The notes beneath the pieces were generated by a model. It made no database searches, was not told the DNA's origin, and saw nothing but the letters and a program-made list of their open reading frames with translations. A program made the translations under genes and the position numbers. This document shows positions 32,721-41,429 of a DNA stretch of 57,822 bases, one piece after another (within the stretch, counting starts at the first letter, position 1; every line of letters starts with the position of its first letter). The DNA is from Oscillospiraceae bacterium (GTDB lineage Bacteria > Bacillota > Clostridia > Oscillospirales > Ruminococcaceae): contig SFLS01000004.1 of the NCBI GenBank assembly GCA_004554485.1, positions 1 to 57,822 on the forward strand. Reading direction: 5' to 3'.

Positions 32721-32987
32721 TTATGCCTCTGCTTTCAGGCCCAGGGCCTCGGCAGCCGCCGGGTAATCTTCCTTTTTGACGTAGACAAAATAGGCGGTCA
32801 CCATTTCCTGCTGTTTGCCAAAGCTGCCGTCCCGGGGCCGTTCCGCGGTGATGGCGTCGGGATGGGTGCGCCGCACCTCCCGCACCTGGCAGGCGATCCC
32901 CTGTTCTGCCATCACCCGGCAGATGTGGATCTTTTCCTCCTCGGTGTAGGTTACTGCCAGCTCCCGGCGGTTGAATGGGGTAATCAT
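32721..32987 (-). CDS. Small protein of unknown function, DUF2007-like
   Basis: 88 residues. The pattern ELAVTYTEEEKIHICRVMAEQGIACQVREV, a short loop, then MVTAYFVYVKKEDYPAAAEAL is a ferredoxin-like beta-alpha-beta fold similar to DUF2007 signal-transducing domains. GGGAGG precedes the ATG. It lies 48 bases after the deoC start region's opposite end, in the same direction as deoC, and may be the last gene of that unit. Confidence 0.65.
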   Translation of the reverse strand: MITPFNRRELAVTYTEEEKIHICRVMAEQGIACQVREVRRTHPDAITAERPRDGSFGKQQEMVTAYFVYVKKEDYPAAAEALGLKAEA

Positions 32988-33035
32988 GGGGCAAGCCTCC
33001 CTCTAAAATAATACTTTTTGTAATATAATTCGACT

Positions 33036-33692
33036 TTATTCCGCAGCGGCTACAATCGCGATGCCGGCGGAAGCGCCAATGCGGTTGGCGCCTGCCTCGA
33101 TCATCGCCATGGCCGCGGCGTAGTCTCGGATCCCGCCGCTGGCCTTCACACCCATTTCGGGCCCTACTGTCTTTCGCATCAGGGCAATATCCGCAGCGGT
33201 CGCCCCGCCGGTGGAAAAGCCGGTACTGGTCTTGACAAAGTGTGCGCCCGCAGCCTTGGCGGCCAGGCAGGCCTTTCTCTTTTCCTCATCGGTCAGCAGG
33301 CAGGTCTCCAGGATGACCTTGACGGTACGGCCGGCGGCCGCCTTCACCACGCCCTCGATATCCCGCTGCACCAGTGCCCAGTCTCCGGCCTTGGCAGCGC
33401 CCACATGGATGACCATATCCAGCTCCTCAGCGCCCATGGCAACGCAGCTGGCCGCTTCAGCCGCCTTCTGCTCCGGGGTAATGGCGCCCAGCGGGAACCC
33501 CACCACGCAGCATACCTTCACGCCGGTGCCCTGCAGCAGCTTTGCGGCCAGCGGGATATACACGGGGTTGACGCAGACGCTGGCAAAATGGTACGCGGCG
33601 GCTTCGGCGCACAGCGTTTCAATCTGCTCCGGCGTCGCCTCCGGCTTTAGCAGCGTGTGGTCTATCATGGCGGCAATGGTTTTTTTATCCAT
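33036..33692 (-). CDS. deoC: Deoxyribose-phosphate aldolase
   Basis: 218-residue class I aldolase; cleaves 2-deoxyribose-5-phosphate to glyceraldehyde-3-phosphate and acetaldehyde in nucleoside salvage. IDHTLLKPEAT near the start, CVNPVYI, VGFPLGA, EELDMVIHVGAAKAGDW, VKVILETCLLTDEEK, and the Schiff-base lysine in FVKTSTGF (about 150) and VKASGGIRD are all present. GGAGGT precedes the ATG at 33692. No other deo genes are near; a 48-base gap separates it from the small DUF2007-like gene downstream. Confidence 0.96.
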   Translation of the reverse strand: MDKKTIAAMIDHTLLKPEATPEQIETLCAEAAAYHFASVCVNPVYIPLAAKLLQGTGVKVCCVVGFPLGAITPEQKAAEAASCVAMGAEELDMVIHVGAAKAGDWALVQRDIEGVVKAAAGRTVKVILETCLLTDEEKRKACLAAKAAGAHFVKTSTGFSTGGATAADIALMRKTVGPEMGVKASGGIRDYAAAMAMIEAGANRIGASAGIAIVAAAE

Positions 33693-33737
33693 GGCAAATA
33701 GAACCTCCGATTTTATGGTATAGGATATTCCGTATTC

Positions 33738-33767
33738 AGTATAACATACCTCCCGCCGCCCGTGCAA
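33738..33767 (-). promoter_or_regulatory. deoC promoter
   Basis: Minus strand: -35 TTGCAC (33762-33767), 18-bp spacer, -10 TATACT (33738-33743). Confidence 0.65.
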
Positions 33768-33798
33768 GGGCTGCCGCCGGGTCCTTTTCCCCTTATCC

Positions 33799-33836
33799 GT
33801 CCAAAAAAAGAGGCCACAGGGCCTCTTTTTTTGGAC
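33799..33836 (-). terminator. Terminator of the BlaI/BlaR-like operon
   Basis: Perfect 17-bp stem GTCCAAAAAAAGAGGCC / GGCCTCTTTTTTTGGAC with an ACAG loop; T-tracts on both strands. Confidence 0.88.
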
Positions 33837-33867
33837 GGGGCCCCGCCGGGTCCTGTCTCTTCTTCTG

Positions 33868-36348
33868 TTATTCTCCCCTGTAAACAAACTCCCCGGGGTA
33901 GGTTTCGCCGATGTAAACCTGCAGCAGGATCCGGTTGTCCTTCGGCTTGCCGGTATCCGCCAGCAGCACGCCGGTATTCCCGTCTGCGCCCACGGTGGTA
34001 AAGTAATAGCCCGTTTCACCCAGCGTGCTTACCGAAACCAACTTTTCCGGCTCCCGCTCGCCAAACCGATAATAACAATCTCCGTCCTGGCGGTAGAACA
34101 GCGCGCTTTCACCGTCCTCCCAGTCCTGCTGCCACCGCCCGGAAAAGATCTCGAACACCTCATCCAAGTTCGCGGGCTGCATCTGCTCCATCAGACTGGG
34201 CTGCCGTTCCATCGGAATGCTCGTCAGCAGGGCGTTCGGCACCCGCACCAGCCGGTAGAGCTGCGGCGTGTCGTCGCTGCTTTCCAGCAGCAGCGCCAGG
34301 CCGTCCGGTGTCAGCGCCATGCTGGGAACTGTCCAGTATGCGGCGTCCCCGGCCGCATACGGTATCCCGAGGCTGCCGCCGCTCCCCGTCTCCGGGTCAA
34401 AGACCGTCAGCTCCAGCGTCTCCTGCTGGTACCGGGCGCTCCACAGCCGGCCGTCTGTCAGGAGTCTGGGCCAGTCCGTGGTTTGCGGCATCACCATACG
34501 GGCAGCTTCTCCCTGCGGGAAATCCGCCGCCGGCATGGCGTACAGCACCCGCTCCCCCGTGAGGGGCTCCTCTCCCCCGGCGCAGAACTGTTCGTTCACC
34601 GACCAGTACACCGTATCCCCCAGGCAAAAGATGCTGCTGATGGTCTGGTTTATCCTGCCGGGCAGCTGCTGCACCTCGCCGGTGGAAAGGTTCACCGCGC
34701 CCAGTCCCGTCATGTACTTATATACTCCCTCGTGGAAGATCAACCGGTCGTTATCCGCCCAGAGATCCGGCACATAATACCTGTCATATTCCCAGATGGG
34801 ATGCTCGTTGCCGGCGTCCAGCACCACCGTCCCGTTCACCAGCAGGTTCCCGTAGTTATCCCGGGCGGCCACCCGGCTCCCGTCAGGCGACGCCGTCTCA
34901 TTCAGCCCCTGCACCGATCCGCTTTTCTGCTCTACGCTGCCGCCCGGCCGGATCCATGTCTCCTCGTAGCGGTCCGGCCGATAGCTGTCCATGGTCGTCC
35001 CCACATTGGTGCTGTACTCGGTCCGAAGCACCAGGCAGTTGCCCTGTACCATTACTCCGGTAAAGCGGCCCTCTTTTTCGCCGTAAATGTTTCTCAGCTG
35101 GTTCCCGTAGGTCAGTCCGGTCGCCGTCTCGGTCCAGGTCTCTCCCTCCGGCGGCAGGAACAGCCCCACCAGCGGGGCACCTTCCGCAAAGGAATCCCCC
35201 TTTACGGCCAGCAACGCCACGGTGCCGTCCTGCAGCAGCGCCGGCCGGTGCAAGCTGCCGGACAGGTCCTCCGAGGGATCGGCAGGCAGCGGCAGGCAGC
35301 CCTGCGGCAGCGCCTCGCTGATCTTCAGCTCGGTCACCCCCTCCGCGGTGGTTTGGAGGGCCTGGGTATTGCTGACGTACTTCCAGCCGCCGTCCTCCTG
35401 CAGCCGCACCGTCAGCAGCCGATCGGCCGGCAGGTCGTCGGCGCTCAGCCCCACCACCCCATAGCGGATCTGCAGCAGATCCCCCTGCTGCACAGCCGAT
35501 TCCGCAAAGGGGAGCGGCGTCAGACCGCCCCGGCCGCCGGTATAGTACACCACCGTATCCGTTTCGGCCCGGTAGCCCTCCAGCGTCGTCAGGCTGGCCC
35601 GCAGCGCCGTTTCGGAGATCTCAAAGCGGGGCAGCAGCGTTTTTAACATTTCGGGAAGCGGGAGGCTGGCGGTTTCGCCGTCCATCGGCAGGTCGCCCTC
35701 GTACAGGCTGATAAAGAATCCCAGCCATGCGTTCGCCGTAATCTCTTTAGGGTCGGTAAAATTGCAGTAGCACTGCCATGCGATGGGCTGCAGGTAGGTT
35801 TCGGTCAGGGCGTACCGCTCGTTGTAGCCCTCATAGCGGTCCTCCGGGCAGAAGAACAGATACCGGTCATTCGGGGCATCGTTATCCTCAAACAGAAAGC
35901 TGAAATACCCGCAGTCGTTCAGCTTGGGGTCGGCGGCCCTGTAAAACGGCTTTTCCCCCCACTGCACGGCGCTTTCCCAGTCTGTCAGGTAATCGTCCTG
36001 GTAGGCCAGCACGCCGTCCTTCTGTGTCAGGCGGAAGGCAAACAGGCCCTTATCCCGGGGATCCTGCGGATCGGCCGCCGCCCACTGCTGAAAGTTGTAA
36101 TAGGTCAGCACGGCGTCCTCGCCGTTCTGCAGCTTTGTCACCGCCGCCCGCACCGGGGCGCTGTCGGTCATCGGCACGCCGTTAAAGGCGATCACCGCGG
36201 CCTCCTCCTCGGCCAGCGCGGCCTTGTACCCGGCGGAGGAAAGCAGCTCCTGCGGCGCTCCTTCGGTCGAAAGGATCTTTTCCGTCCCGCCGCAGCCCGC
36301 AGTCACCAGCAGCATGACCGCCAGCAAAATACCCCACAGTTTTTTCAT
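33868..36348 (-). CDS. Large secreted lipoprotein of unknown function
   Basis: 826 residues. Lipoprotein signal MKKLWGILLAVMLLVTAGC (Cys19 would be lipidated). The mature part is rich in Trp, Tyr and Gly-Asp turns; the second half has propeller-like blades (SPDGSRVAARDNYGN, DRLIFHEGVYKYMTGLGAVN, LTPDGLALLLESSDDTPQLY). The middle (LTVRLQEDGGWKYVSN) resembles a stretch of the adjacent BlaR-like ectodomain (LTIELAEDGSWKYTG). No catalytic motif is recognised. AGAGGAGA precedes the ATG, 27 bases after the BlaR-like stop: third gene of that operon, likely an extracellular partner of the sensor. Confidence 0.8.
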   Translation of the reverse strand: MKKLWGILLAVMLLVTAGCGGTEKILSTEGAPQELLSSAGYKAALAEEEAAVIAFNGVPMTDSAPVRAAVTKLQNGEDAVLTYYNFQQWAAADPQDPRDKGLFAFRLTQKDGVLAYQDDYLTDWESAVQWGEKPFYRAADPKLNDCGYFSFLFEDNDAPNDRYLFFCPEDRYEGYNERYALTETYLQPIAWQCYCNFTDPKEITANAWLGFFISLYEGDLPMDGETASLPLPEMLKTLLPRFEISETALRASLTTLEGYRAETDTVVYYTGGRGGLTPLPFAESAVQQGDLLQIRYGVVGLSADDLPADRLLTVRLQEDGGWKYVSNTQALQTTAEGVTELKISEALPQGCLPLPADPSEDLSGSLHRPALLQDGTVALLAVKGDSFAEGAPLVGLFLPPEGETWTETATGLTYGNQLRNIYGEKEGRFTGVMVQGNCLVLRTEYSTNVGTTMDSYRPDRYEETWIRPGGSVEQKSGSVQGLNETASPDGSRVAARDNYGNLLVNGTVVLDAGNEHPIWEYDRYYVPDLWADNDRLIFHEGVYKYMTGLGAVNLSTGEVQQLPGRINQTISSIFCLGDTVYWSVNEQFCAGGEEPLTGERVLYAMPAADFPQGEAARMVMPQTTDWPRLLTDGRLWSARYQQETLELTVFDPETGSGGSLGIPYAAGDAAYWTVPSMALTPDGLALLLESSDDTPQLYRLVRVPNALLTSIPMERQPSLMEQMQPANLDEVFEIFSGRWQQDWEDGESALFYRQDGDCYYRFGEREPEKLVSVSTLGETGYYFTTVGADGNTGVLLADTGKPKDNRILLQVYIGETYPGEFVYRGE

Positions 36349-36375
36349 CCCGTATTCTCCTCTCTGTACCGGTGC

Positions 36376-39300
36376 TCAGTTCAGCCGGGTCACTTCGCCG
36401 GTGCTGATGTTCAGCTTATACTTGGCGTCCTCGCTGCCCACAATGTGGAAGAAGGTGTACCCCGCCTCATAGTCGGAAAGGTCGGTCATGACCTCCTTTA
36501 GTCCGCCGTAGCGGGAAAGCTCCAGCGGGATACCGGTATCCCAGCTGCCCAGCAGCCGGGCGTTCTCATCGAAGATGACCGCATGGTAGGTGCCGCCGCC
36601 GTTTTGGGCTGTCTCCAGCGTCCAGCCGTCCCAATCGGCGGGCACCTGGGCCCAGTAGGCCACCAGGCACTTCTGGTCCCGGTCGCCGCGCATTCCCGTC
36701 AGGATGGCTTTTTGCCCTTCGGCGGGCTCCAGGCTGTCTACGCGCCACATCGCCGCGGGTTCCCGGGCGGAACCGTCCGCCGGGTTCCACAGGGCGTCGG
36801 TCTCGTAGAAGCAGGTCCCCTCGTAATCGGTGACCCAGACGCGGCCGCCGGAGGTAAAGCCGTAGGCAAAGGGCGAACCCAGCCCGGAATTCCAGATGCG
36901 CGGGATCACCCGCATCGTTCCGGCGGCATCGATCAGAAATACTACGCTGCAGGCGCCCTCCCCGCCGGAGGAAGCGATAAAGCTCTGCAGGCTGAACCGC
37001 CCGTCGGGGGAATAGCGGATCAGGTTACTGCGTCCTCGCCCGGTACAGCTCAGCATCAAGTCGGCGGAAACCTCGCTTTCCCGGCAGAGAGCCAGCATCT
37101 CATCGGTAAAGCCCATGGCATACGCCGCCGTCAAAAAGTCCTCCCCGTAGCTTACCGCACCCGGCTCGTTGGTCTCGATTCTCTGGCTGGCGCCGTTGGT
37201 CAGGTTAAAGCACCACCGCTCCCGCAGCGTCTCGCCGTTGGGCAGGGTGTGCAGCCCGGCTTCGTTGTAGTAGTTGCTGTAATACAGCAGGCCCTCCCGC
37301 AGCAGGACCTCCCCCTGCGGATAGGTCGTCTGACTGTTGCAGGCCGGATGCTGCTGCATCGTCAGCACCCGCACCGGCGTTCCCGGGCTGTATTTATCCA
37401 ACACCGCCACCCGCCACAGGTAGTCGGTCACCTCGTATCGGCCTTCCTCCACATTGCTGGTAAAGCCGCTGTCATAGGGGTAATACATCAGCGCCAGCAG
37501 GTCGCCGCCCCGGTCGTCATAGTAGATGCCGCCCACATATACGGCGTCATAGCCGTACAGCGGCAGACTGGCGCTGTCATAGACGGCCAGCGGGGTCTGC
37601 GGCCAGGCCGGATCGTAGAGCCGCACCGCATCCTCCTCCACCAGCGCAAACAGCGCGCCGCCGTCGTCGCAGCCGTTCTCCAGCGTCCAGATCCCGCCCT
37701 GTGTCTGCCGGTCGATCTCGGTCATCCGGTGGGTCTGGGCATCATAGACCGCCAGGTCGCGCCGCCAGTGGTAATCGCCTTGTTCGGTCTCTTCAAGCGT
37801 TTCGTTCAGCCCCAGGATATAATACCGCTGTTCGCTCAGGCTCCCGTCCCAGTCGGAGCCTCTGTTATACTGGATATCGGTCAGGATGATCGGCGCATCG
37901 CCGCTCTCCTTCACCAAAAAGGCGCCGTGTGTATCCCGCATCGCTACCGCAAGGCTGCTGTCGGCGGCGGGAGAATAGAGGGAAAACCGGCTGCCGCCCC
38001 TGTCGTACAGGTAGATCTTCGCCCCGGTAAAATCAAAGTCCTCCAGGTCGCCGGCGTCCAACCGGAGCGCGTCGCCGCTCTGCCCCCACGCCGTCGTCAC
38101 GGCTTCGCCGTTTTCGCCTTTGGTAAAGCCTTCGGGCCACTTCTCCCAATAAAGGAGCAGATACCGGCCGTCGGGCCGGGCGTATGCCGTCACCTGCTGC
38201 TCGCCCCATACCGTGGCCTTATATTGCCGGCCATCCTCCTGTTCATACCGTTCGTAAGGGAAGCTGTCCGCGGCGCTGCACACCGCCTGCCAGCCGCTCA
38301 GCTCCTCCGCGGAATAGCCGTATTCCCCGGTCAGCAGCCGGCGTACCTCCTCCTTGGCCAGCAGGTCGGTCACCGGCACCTGCTCCGGCCGGGGCTGGAG
38401 CAGCTCCTCGACGTAGTACCTGCAGCCGGTATATTTCCAGCTTCCGTCCTCCGCCAGCTCGATGGTCAGGGCGTACCGTCCCCTGGATTCGTGGGTCTGG
38501 ATATAGCTGGCCATATATTGGGCCAGGAACGCCTCATCACCGGGCGCAGCCTCCGCCGTCTGGTACACAAGGGTCAGGGTGCGGCCCTCCTGCGTCGCCT
38601 TTACAGGATACGCGACGGTATTGGCGTTGTAGTACCGGTCATCCATGGGCAGCGGATAGTAGCGCTGCTCGGTCCCGTCCGGCATTCTTCCGAGGACGGT
38701 ATGGCTGTTCATCAGCTCCTCCGTCACATCAAAATACTGTGTCAGGCAGGCGTTCAGCGCCTCGGCGGGCAGGTAGTAGGTCCCATCCTGCAGCAGCTCC
38801 TGCAGCGCCTGCCGCTTTGCTCCGGCTTCTATGCCGTAGGCGGCGCAGTGGTCCAGCACCCCCTCGCCGGAATAGCCGTAGACATTGGTGACGGCGAACC
38901 ACAGGCAGCCGTACCAGTCCAGCTCTGTGGGGCTGCTCCAGCTCTCTCCCGCCAGCATATGGTACGGCGCCAGGTATGTTTGGCAAAGCGCTTCGTAGTC
39001 GGTCAGCTCCACCTCTGTATTCCGTTCCCCGGTGCCGCAGGCTACCAGGCCCCCGGCCAGGGCCGCCGCCAGCAGCAGCGCCGCCAGCGCCACGGTGCCC
39101 TTTTTCTTTTTGGTTCTATCAAAAATCGTGGTAAATCTCTGCTTCAGCGTCTTTTTGCCGCTGGAAAAGTTGGTGGTAAACAGGGTGCGGCGGTTGATCC
39201 CCGCCCGCATCACTGCCAGCAGGCTGCGGCTGTACTGCTCCCGGAAATCGTCCCCCTGCCCGGCGACCACCGCCTCATCGCAGGAAAGCTCCAGATCCCG

Positions 39301-40122
39301 GTCAGCGGCCCACACCATGCACCAGACCATCGGGTTGAACCAGTGGACGGCGTTGGCCAGCAGCAGCACCATCTTGTACCAGATATCGTGCCGGCGGTAA
39401 TGCACCAGCTCATGCCGGAACACCATCAGCAGCTGCTGCGGAGTCCATTCCATTTCCGGCAGCAGCAAAACCGGGCGCACCGCTCCGACGATCATCGGAC
39501 TGGCCACCCCGGCGACATACAGTCCCGGCAGACGACCGCTTACCCCCGCTTCGCCGGCCGCCCGCTCCAGCAGTGCCAGCACCTCAGGGCGTTCCACCCG
39601 GCGACGGCTGCGCCGCAGACGGGCCTGCAGCAGCCGGTAGCTGCCCAACTGCCACAGCAAAAACAGCACGGCTCCGGCCGCCCAGCACCAGCCCATCAGT
39701 TCCATTACCGGCATGGTACGGGTCCCGGCGGATGCCGCCTGCGCCGCCTGCGGAGTCTGCACCGGCTGCGGCGTATCCTGCGCCAGCTGCTCGTAGGGCC
39801 GCTGCGCTGACGGCAGGGCCTCCTCGCCGCCCGGCAGCACCTGCAGCGGCGTTTCGGAAAAGCGCTCGCCCGGGAGGATCGGCTCTGCCTTTTGCGGCAG
39901 CGTGTAGGTGATCTCCGCCTGCGGCTGCGGCAGCGTGAGGACCGGCTGGGGCAGCGAGATTTCCACCGGTACCAGCAGACGCACCGCCAGCAGCAGCCAC
40001 GCCCACCAGCGCCATTTTGCCGCAAAGCGGCGTCCCAGCAGCGGACCCGCCGCCAGCAGCAGCGCAATGACCGCCGCCATGGGCAGCGAGAGTTCCAGCA
40101 GGGCCGTAACAACGCGCTCCAT
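36376..40122 (-). CDS. BlaR1/MecR1-like M56 peptidase sensor with giant ectodomain
   Basis: 1248 residues. Membrane segments at about 10-30, 38-56 and 142-160; cytoplasmic M56 zinc protease with HELVHYRRHD (His237, Glu238, His241) and ELSCDEAV; then a segment (about 341-363) ending LVACG like a lipoprotein signal, and an extracellular part of some 880 residues. That part has propeller-type repeats and no penicillin-binding SxxK module is evident, so the ligand is probably not a beta-lactam. In the BlaR scheme, ligand binding activates the protease, which inactivates BlaI. Start overlaps the end of blaI by one base. Confidence 0.85.
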   Translation of the reverse strand: MERVVTALLELSLPMAAVIALLLAAGPLLGRRFAAKWRWWAWLLLAVRLLVPVEISLPQPVLTLPQPQAEITYTLPQKAEPILPGERFSETPLQVLPGGEEALPSAQRPYEQLAQDTPQPVQTPQAAQAASAGTRTMPVMELMGWCWAAGAVLFLLWQLGSYRLLQARLRRSRRRVERPEVLALLERAAGEAGVSGRLPGLYVAGVASPMIVGAVRPVLLLPEMEWTPQQLLMVFRHELVHYRRHDIWYKMVLLLANAVHWFNPMVWCMVWAADRDLELSCDEAVVAGQGDDFREQYSRSLLAVMRAGINRRTLFTTNFSSGKKTLKQRFTTIFDRTKKKKGTVALAALLLAAALAGGLVACGTGERNTEVELTDYEALCQTYLAPYHMLAGESWSSPTELDWYGCLWFAVTNVYGYSGEGVLDHCAAYGIEAGAKRQALQELLQDGTYYLPAEALNACLTQYFDVTEELMNSHTVLGRMPDGTEQRYYPLPMDDRYYNANTVAYPVKATQEGRTLTLVYQTAEAAPGDEAFLAQYMASYIQTHESRGRYALTIELAEDGSWKYTGCRYYVEELLQPRPEQVPVTDLLAKEEVRRLLTGEYGYSAEELSGWQAVCSAADSFPYERYEQEDGRQYKATVWGEQQVTAYARPDGRYLLLYWEKWPEGFTKGENGEAVTTAWGQSGDALRLDAGDLEDFDFTGAKIYLYDRGGSRFSLYSPAADSSLAVAMRDTHGAFLVKESGDAPIILTDIQYNRGSDWDGSLSEQRYYILGLNETLEETEQGDYHWRRDLAVYDAQTHRMTEIDRQTQGGIWTLENGCDDGGALFALVEEDAVRLYDPAWPQTPLAVYDSASLPLYGYDAVYVGGIYYDDRGGDLLALMYYPYDSGFTSNVEEGRYEVTDYLWRVAVLDKYSPGTPVRVLTMQQHPACNSQTTYPQGEVLLREGLLYYSNYYNEAGLHTLPNGETLRERWCFNLTNGASQRIETNEPGAVSYGEDFLTAAYAMGFTDEMLALCRESEVSADLMLSCTGRGRSNLIRYSPDGRFSLQSFIASSGGEGACSVVFLIDAAGTMRVIPRIWNSGLGSPFAYGFTSGGRVWVTDYEGTCFYETDALWNPADGSAREPAAMWRVDSLEPAEGQKAILTGMRGDRDQKCLVAYWAQVPADWDGWTLETAQNGGGTYHAVIFDENARLLGSWDTGIPLELSRYGGLKEVMTDLSDYEAGYTFFHIVGSEDAKYKLNISTGEVTRLN

Positions 40123-40529
40123 CAGCTTTCGCTCCTTTCCTGTTCCCGGGCAGCACGCTGCTCGGCTACAAACCGCTCCAGCTCCGCCAGGTCGTCGTCG
40201 GTCAGGTCCCGGGTCTCCACCAGGGAAGCCACCATGCGACGCAGGGAGGACTGGTACATCTTTTCCAGAAAGCTGCGGTTGGCCCAGCGGCGGTACTCCT
40301 GCTCGCTGACCAGCGGGCGGTACAGGTTATGCCGCCCCTGCCGCTCCACCGACAGGTAGCCCTTTTCCACCAGCTTGGCCAGCAACGTCAGAATGGTGGT
40401 CTCGGCCCAGTTGTGTGCCGCCCGCATTTGTTCATCCAGGTAGCTGCGCTGCACCGGCGGCTTTGCCTGCCAGATCGCCAGCATGATATCCAGTTCCGCT
40501 TCGGACAGTTTTTTCTCCGGTAGTGCCAT
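40122..40529 (-). CDS. BlaI/MecI/CopY-family repressor
   Basis: 135 residues. Winged HTH: LSEAELDIMLAIWQAKPPVQ at the start, WAETTILTLLAKLVEKGYLS (recognition helix) and RQGRHNLYRPLVSEQEYR (wing), then a C-terminal dimerisation helix pair with SFLEKMYQSSLRRMVA. First gene of an operon with the M56 sensor and the lipoprotein; it is the expected repressor of this operon through the TAGAATAT palindromes that overlap its promoter. Confidence 0.93.
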   Translation of the reverse strand: MALPEKKLSEAELDIMLAIWQAKPPVQRSYLDEQMRAAHNWAETTILTLLAKLVEKGYLSVERQGRHNLYRPLVSEQEYRRWANRSFLEKMYQSSLRRMVASLVETRDLTDDDLAELERFVAEQRAAREQERSES

Positions 40530-40556
40530 CAGATCGACCTCTTTCTTCTACGCTTT

Positions 40557-40597
40557 TAGAATATCTATATTCTATCATCGTAGAATATAGTTGTCAA
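40557..40597 (-). promoter_or_regulatory. Promoter of the BlaI/BlaR-like operon with three operator half-sites
   Basis: Minus strand: -35 TTGACA (40592-40597), 17-bp spacer, -10 TAGAAT (40569-40574). TAGAATAT-CT-ATATTCTA (40557-40574) is a perfect 18-bp palindrome over the -10; a further TAGAATATAG (40581-40590) pairs with CTATATTCTA (40565-40574), so three half-sites span the whole promoter. Confidence 0.75.
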
Positions 40598-40638
40598 CAT
40601 TTTCCGCCAAATACCCCATGTACCGGTTTCTGCCTTAT

Positions 40639-40998
40639 TCAGAGCCGCTGCTGCCGGGCCGCGCTGCACAGCTGCCCAATCCTGCCGGCCTCCTCCGTAA
40701 AGCGGTACAGCTTGTCACGGGCGCCCCGCAGGCTGCGGCTGACCGAGGAGACCGCCCGCCCCTGCCGCGCCGCGATGGCGGTCAGGCTTTGCCCCTCGGC
40801 ATAGTGCAGCCGGATCAGCTCCTGCTCCCGGGCGGTGAGGACCCGGCCGTAGCCGTACCGCAGCAGCTCCCGCAGCAGTTCCCGCTCGCTTTGGGCGCCG
40901 CAGTCCTCCTGGGGGATGAAAAATTCCAGCGCGGCCACGCTGGTGTTGCGCGCGGCGCGCCTGTGCGGGTGCGGGGGAGACTTAGCTGTAATAATCAT
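40639..40998 (-). CDS. Sigma-70 region 4-like regulator
   Basis: 119 residues. The C-terminal half is a sigma region-4 type HTH (LTAREQELIRLHYAEGQSLT, then AIAARQGRAVSSVSRSLRGA); no region 2 is visible, so it is not a full sigma factor and may be an antisigma-like or phage-type regulator. The ATG at 40998 follows AAAGGATT and overlaps the end of the coiled-coil gene by 17 bases. The two are co-transcribed from a promoter with an SOS-box-like palindrome. Confidence 0.78.
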   Translation of the reverse strand: MIITAKSPPHPHRRAARNTSVAALEFFIPQEDCGAQSERELLRELLRYGYGRVLTAREQELIRLHYAEGQSLTAIAARQGRAVSSVSRSLRGARDKLYRFTEEAGRIGQLCSAARQQRL

Positions 40999-41179
40999 GC
41001 AGAATCCTTTCTGTTTCCCGGGTGTCGACCAGCTCGTACCGCAGCAGCTCGATACGCTTCTGCAGGTCAAAGTAGTGCGGCCCTCGGGCGGTCTTGATCT
41101 CCTCTTTCAGCTGGGCCAGCCGGTTTTCCAGCAGATCCACGCTGTGGCGGTACTCCTCCGCCAGTTCCGTAAAGTCCAT
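40982..41179 (-). CDS. Small coiled-coil protein of unknown function
   Basis: 65 residues, mostly heptad-like helix (MDFTELAEEYRHSVDLLENR ... RIELLRYELVDTRE). AGAGAGGAA precedes the ATG; the frame is open further upstream but that part lies before the promoter. It overlaps the sigma region-4 gene, which suggests a small two-protein regulatory unit. Not recognised as a named family. Confidence 0.7.
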   Translation of the reverse strand: MDFTELAEEYRHSVDLLENRLAQLKEEIKTARGPHYFDLQKRIELLRYELVDTRETERILHDYYS

Positions 41180-41244
41180 TTTGTTGTTCCTCTCTTTTCG
41201 CGACGGGTTTGGTAGCTTACGCGGCGAACGGGCCCTCCGCAAAA

Positions 41245-41296
41245 GAACATTTGTTCTTTCAATACCCAGCGTATCCCATTTTTTTACTGCTGTCAA
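41245..41296 (-). promoter_or_regulatory. Promoter with an SOS-box-like palindrome
   Basis: Minus strand: -35 TTGACA (41291-41296), 17-bp spacer, weak -10 TACGCT (41268-41273). GAACATTTGTTC (41245-41256), within the longer palindrome AAAGAACA-TT-TGTTCTTT (41242-41259), fits the Gram-positive LexA box core GAAC-N4-GTTC and sits just after the predicted start of transcription. Confidence 0.5.
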
Positions 41297-41377
41297 TGCC
41301 TTTCGGCGGTGCTGTCCCATAATTGGGTCACCAAATTTTCGGACTGAATTTTGGCGCGGGAAATTTGGCGGAAGCCC

Positions 41378-41405
41378 TTGACTTTCCGCGGAAAATCACT
41401 ACGAT
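41378..41405 (+). promoter_or_regulatory. Promoter of the HTH gene with a palindromic spacer
   Basis: -35 TTGACT (41378-41383), 16-bp spacer, weak -10 TACGAT (41400-41405). The palindrome TTTCCGCGGAAA (41383-41394) lies in the spacer and could be an operator. Confidence 0.45.
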
Positions 41406-41429
41406 AAACTATTCCGGAGGTGATAACGC

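Noticed and set aside
33036..34019. Longer form of deoC starting at 34019
   Set aside because: The extension crosses the deoC promoter and a strong terminator; the ATG at 33692 with GGAGGT gives the family-standard N-terminus.
36376..40122. True beta-lactam sensor BlaR1
   Set aside because: No SxxK/SxN/KTG transpeptidase-type motifs could be recognised in the extracellular part; only the M56 portion is shared.
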